Origin: Candidatus Bathyarchaeota archaeon RBG_13_52_12
GTDB taxonomy: Archaea; Thermoproteota; Bathyarchaeia; TCS64
DNA length: 6,328 nucleotides
Assembly (NCBI GenBank): GCA_001774245.1
Contig: MEZF01000048.1
Location: forward strand, 1,737-8,064
Direction of reading: 5' to 3'
In this document: positions 5,506 to 6,328 of the stretch, piece by piece
How positions within the stretch are numbered: the stretch's first letter is position 1
Layout of the letters: each line of letters opens with the position of its first letter
Made by a program: the position numbers and the translations under genes
Notes under the pieces: generated by a model
The model's input: the letters and a program-made list of their open reading frames with translations, nothing else
Database searches by the model: none
Told to the model about the DNA's origin: nothing

Positions 5506-5515
5506 CGCGCGCGAA
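5504..5515. repeat. 12-bp CG-rich perfect palindrome in a promoter, possible operator
   Basis: TTCGCGCGCGAA equals its own reverse complement. It stands out in AT-rich surroundings and lies directly upstream of the minus-strand TATA-like box, where the BRE would be. That position suits a dimeric regulator that controls the interrupted gene. The link to regulation is inferred from position only. Confidence 0.5.
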
Positions 5516-5566
5516 GGCGAGGAGTTACATGAGTATTAGAATTGGGAGTCCCCGTTAAGATTTCTC

Positions 5567-5574
5567 TTTTATAT
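5567..5574 (+). promoter_or_regulatory. TATA box of the aminotransferase-like gene
   Basis: TTTTATAT is a good archaeal TATA box centred about 26 bp before the ATG at 5597, which predicts transcription starting at or next to the start codon. There is no SD sequence before this ATG. Confidence 0.6.
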
Positions 5575-5596
5575 CTCGCTTAGCAATTTCTTTTCC

Positions 5597-6328
5597 ATGG
5601 ATATTTCCAAGCACATCGAGGAGATCAGGGCAGAGTTTCCCGTAACCTCTTACCTTAAGTACATGAACAGCGCTGCTCATGGCCCCGCTTTAGCGCGGGT
5701 ACAAGAGAAGACTAAAGATTGGTGGGAGTTTTACACCTACGAGAATACGACGATGAAGGCCCCTGATGCAAAACAAGAAGTCGCTAGTGCTCTCGGCGTC
5801 GATAAGGATGATGTAACCTGGGTCAACAGAGTGAGTCAAGCAGTCAACATAATCTCCAGTATGCTTAGCATAAAGAGAGGTGAGAACTTCGTTATAACCG
5901 ATCTCGGGTACCCAACTGGATCATACCCCTTTCTCCCCTGGAGGGAGAAAGGTGTCGAGATCAGGAGAGTCAGACACAGGGATGGCATCATAACTACAGT
6001 CGACTTCGAGGCAGCCATAGATGATAAAACACGCGTCCTCAGTCTAAGCCATGTAGAGTGGACCTCGGGGCTTTTCCACGACGTCAAGGCCGTGACCCAG
6101 GTAGCCCATGACCACGGTGCCCTAGTAGTAGACGATGGCTATCAGAGTCAGGGCAACATGAAGGTAGAGCCCTCAAGGGACGACGTCGATTTTTACACAT
6201 TTGGTAGCCAAAAGTGGATGTGCTGCCCCTCCATGGCTGGAGTCCTTTATGTTAAGCGGGAGATCGCTGAAAGCCACGAGCCAACCTATAGGTGCTATAA
6301 CCAGGTGGAGGAAGCGTTCCTTGACGGG
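5597..6328 (+). CDS. Class V PLP-dependent aminotransferase / cysteine-desulfurase-like enzyme, N-terminal 244 aa, cut by window edge
   Basis: The frame is open from ATG 5597 to the window end with no stop, giving 244 residues of a family usually about 370-400 long. Fold-type I, class V signs are present. They are an N-terminal segment with YMNSAAHGP (residues 22-30), NRVSQAVN near 79-86, the cofactor-nitrogen Asp180 in VVDDGYQSQG with Gln183, and the Schiff-base lysine Lys206 in FGSQKWM. Gln rather than His precedes the lysine, and CCPS follows where GPxG is common. Such variation is seen outside the true NifS/SufS desulfurases, so desulfurase, lyase and isopenicillin-N-epimerase-like activities cannot be separated. 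No desulfurase active-site Cys loop is visible in the part shown. It is probably cytoplasmic. The TATA box at leaderless distance supports this start. Its balanced composition resembles mcm rather than the AT-rich genes to its left. Confidence 0.88.
   Translation, partial: MDISKHIEEIRAEFPVTSYLKYMNSAAHGPALARVQEKTKDWWEFYTYENTTMKAPDAKQEVASALGVDKDDVTWVNRVSQAVNIISSMLSIKRGENFVITDLGYPTGSYPFLPWREKGVEIRRVRHRDGIITTVDFEAAIDDKTRVLSLSHVEWTSGLFHDVKAVTQVAHDHGALVVDDGYQSQGNMKVEPSRDDVDFYTFGSQKWMCCPSMAGVLYVKREIAESHEPTYRCYNQVEEAFLDG

Noticed and set aside
5836..6087. Minus-strand 83-codon ORF
   Set aside because: It lies fully within the conserved class V enzyme gene and shows no recognisable motif.
1..6328. 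CRISPR array, tRNA, rRNA or intein
   Set aside because: I found no regularly spaced repeats, no tRNA-like cloverleaf or rRNA core sequence, and mcm has no insert at its Walker motifs.

Overview
The window looks like a chromosomal segment of a hot-environment crenarchaeon (Thermoproteota). The evidence is an archaeal-type GINS subunit translationally linked to an archaeal single-gene MCM helicase, a divergent archaeal Ogg-type DNA glycosylase, and TATA-like boxes about 25-30 bp upstream of start codons (leaderless promoters). I cannot fix the genus from sequence alone.

Layout. Positions 1-212 (minus) hold the 5' part of an 8-oxoguanine DNA glycosylase gene, divergent from the replication operon. 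Positions 319-843 encode a Gins23-like protein and 843-2888 encode MCM. Their stop and start codons overlap as TAATG, so two parts of the replicative helicase complex are made together. Four bases after mcm, on the opposite strand, ends a 47-codon gene for a very basic protein with possible zinc ligands (2893-3036). A divergent promoter region (3037-3134) then leads into a single-pass membrane/surface protein gene (3135-3911) that is cut by one in-frame TAA.

Positions 3945-5472 hold one small minus-strand gene of unknown function, split in two by an IS5-type insertion sequence (4025-5109). The element has 10-bp perfect (14 of 17 extended) terminal inverted repeats, flanking TA dinucleotides and a DDE transposase whose catalytic residues are all present. 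Removing the element plus one TA rejoins the two halves in frame as a 146-codon ORF, which fixes the insertion boundaries independently of any database. Finally, 5597-6328 is the start of a class V PLP-dependent aminotransferase/desulfurase-like gene that runs off the right edge, with a TATA box at leaderless distance.

The conserved genes (ogg, gins23, mcm, aminotransferase) have fairly balanced base composition. The 3.0-5.5 kb interval is AT-rich outside the IS and holds a nonsense-broken gene, an IS-broken gene and a possibly frame-disrupted small gene, so it behaves as a decaying accessory island between core genes. I do not see a demonstrable new multi-gene system. The best candidates for something undescribed are the reconstructed 146-aa protein and the 47-aa basic protein next to mcm.
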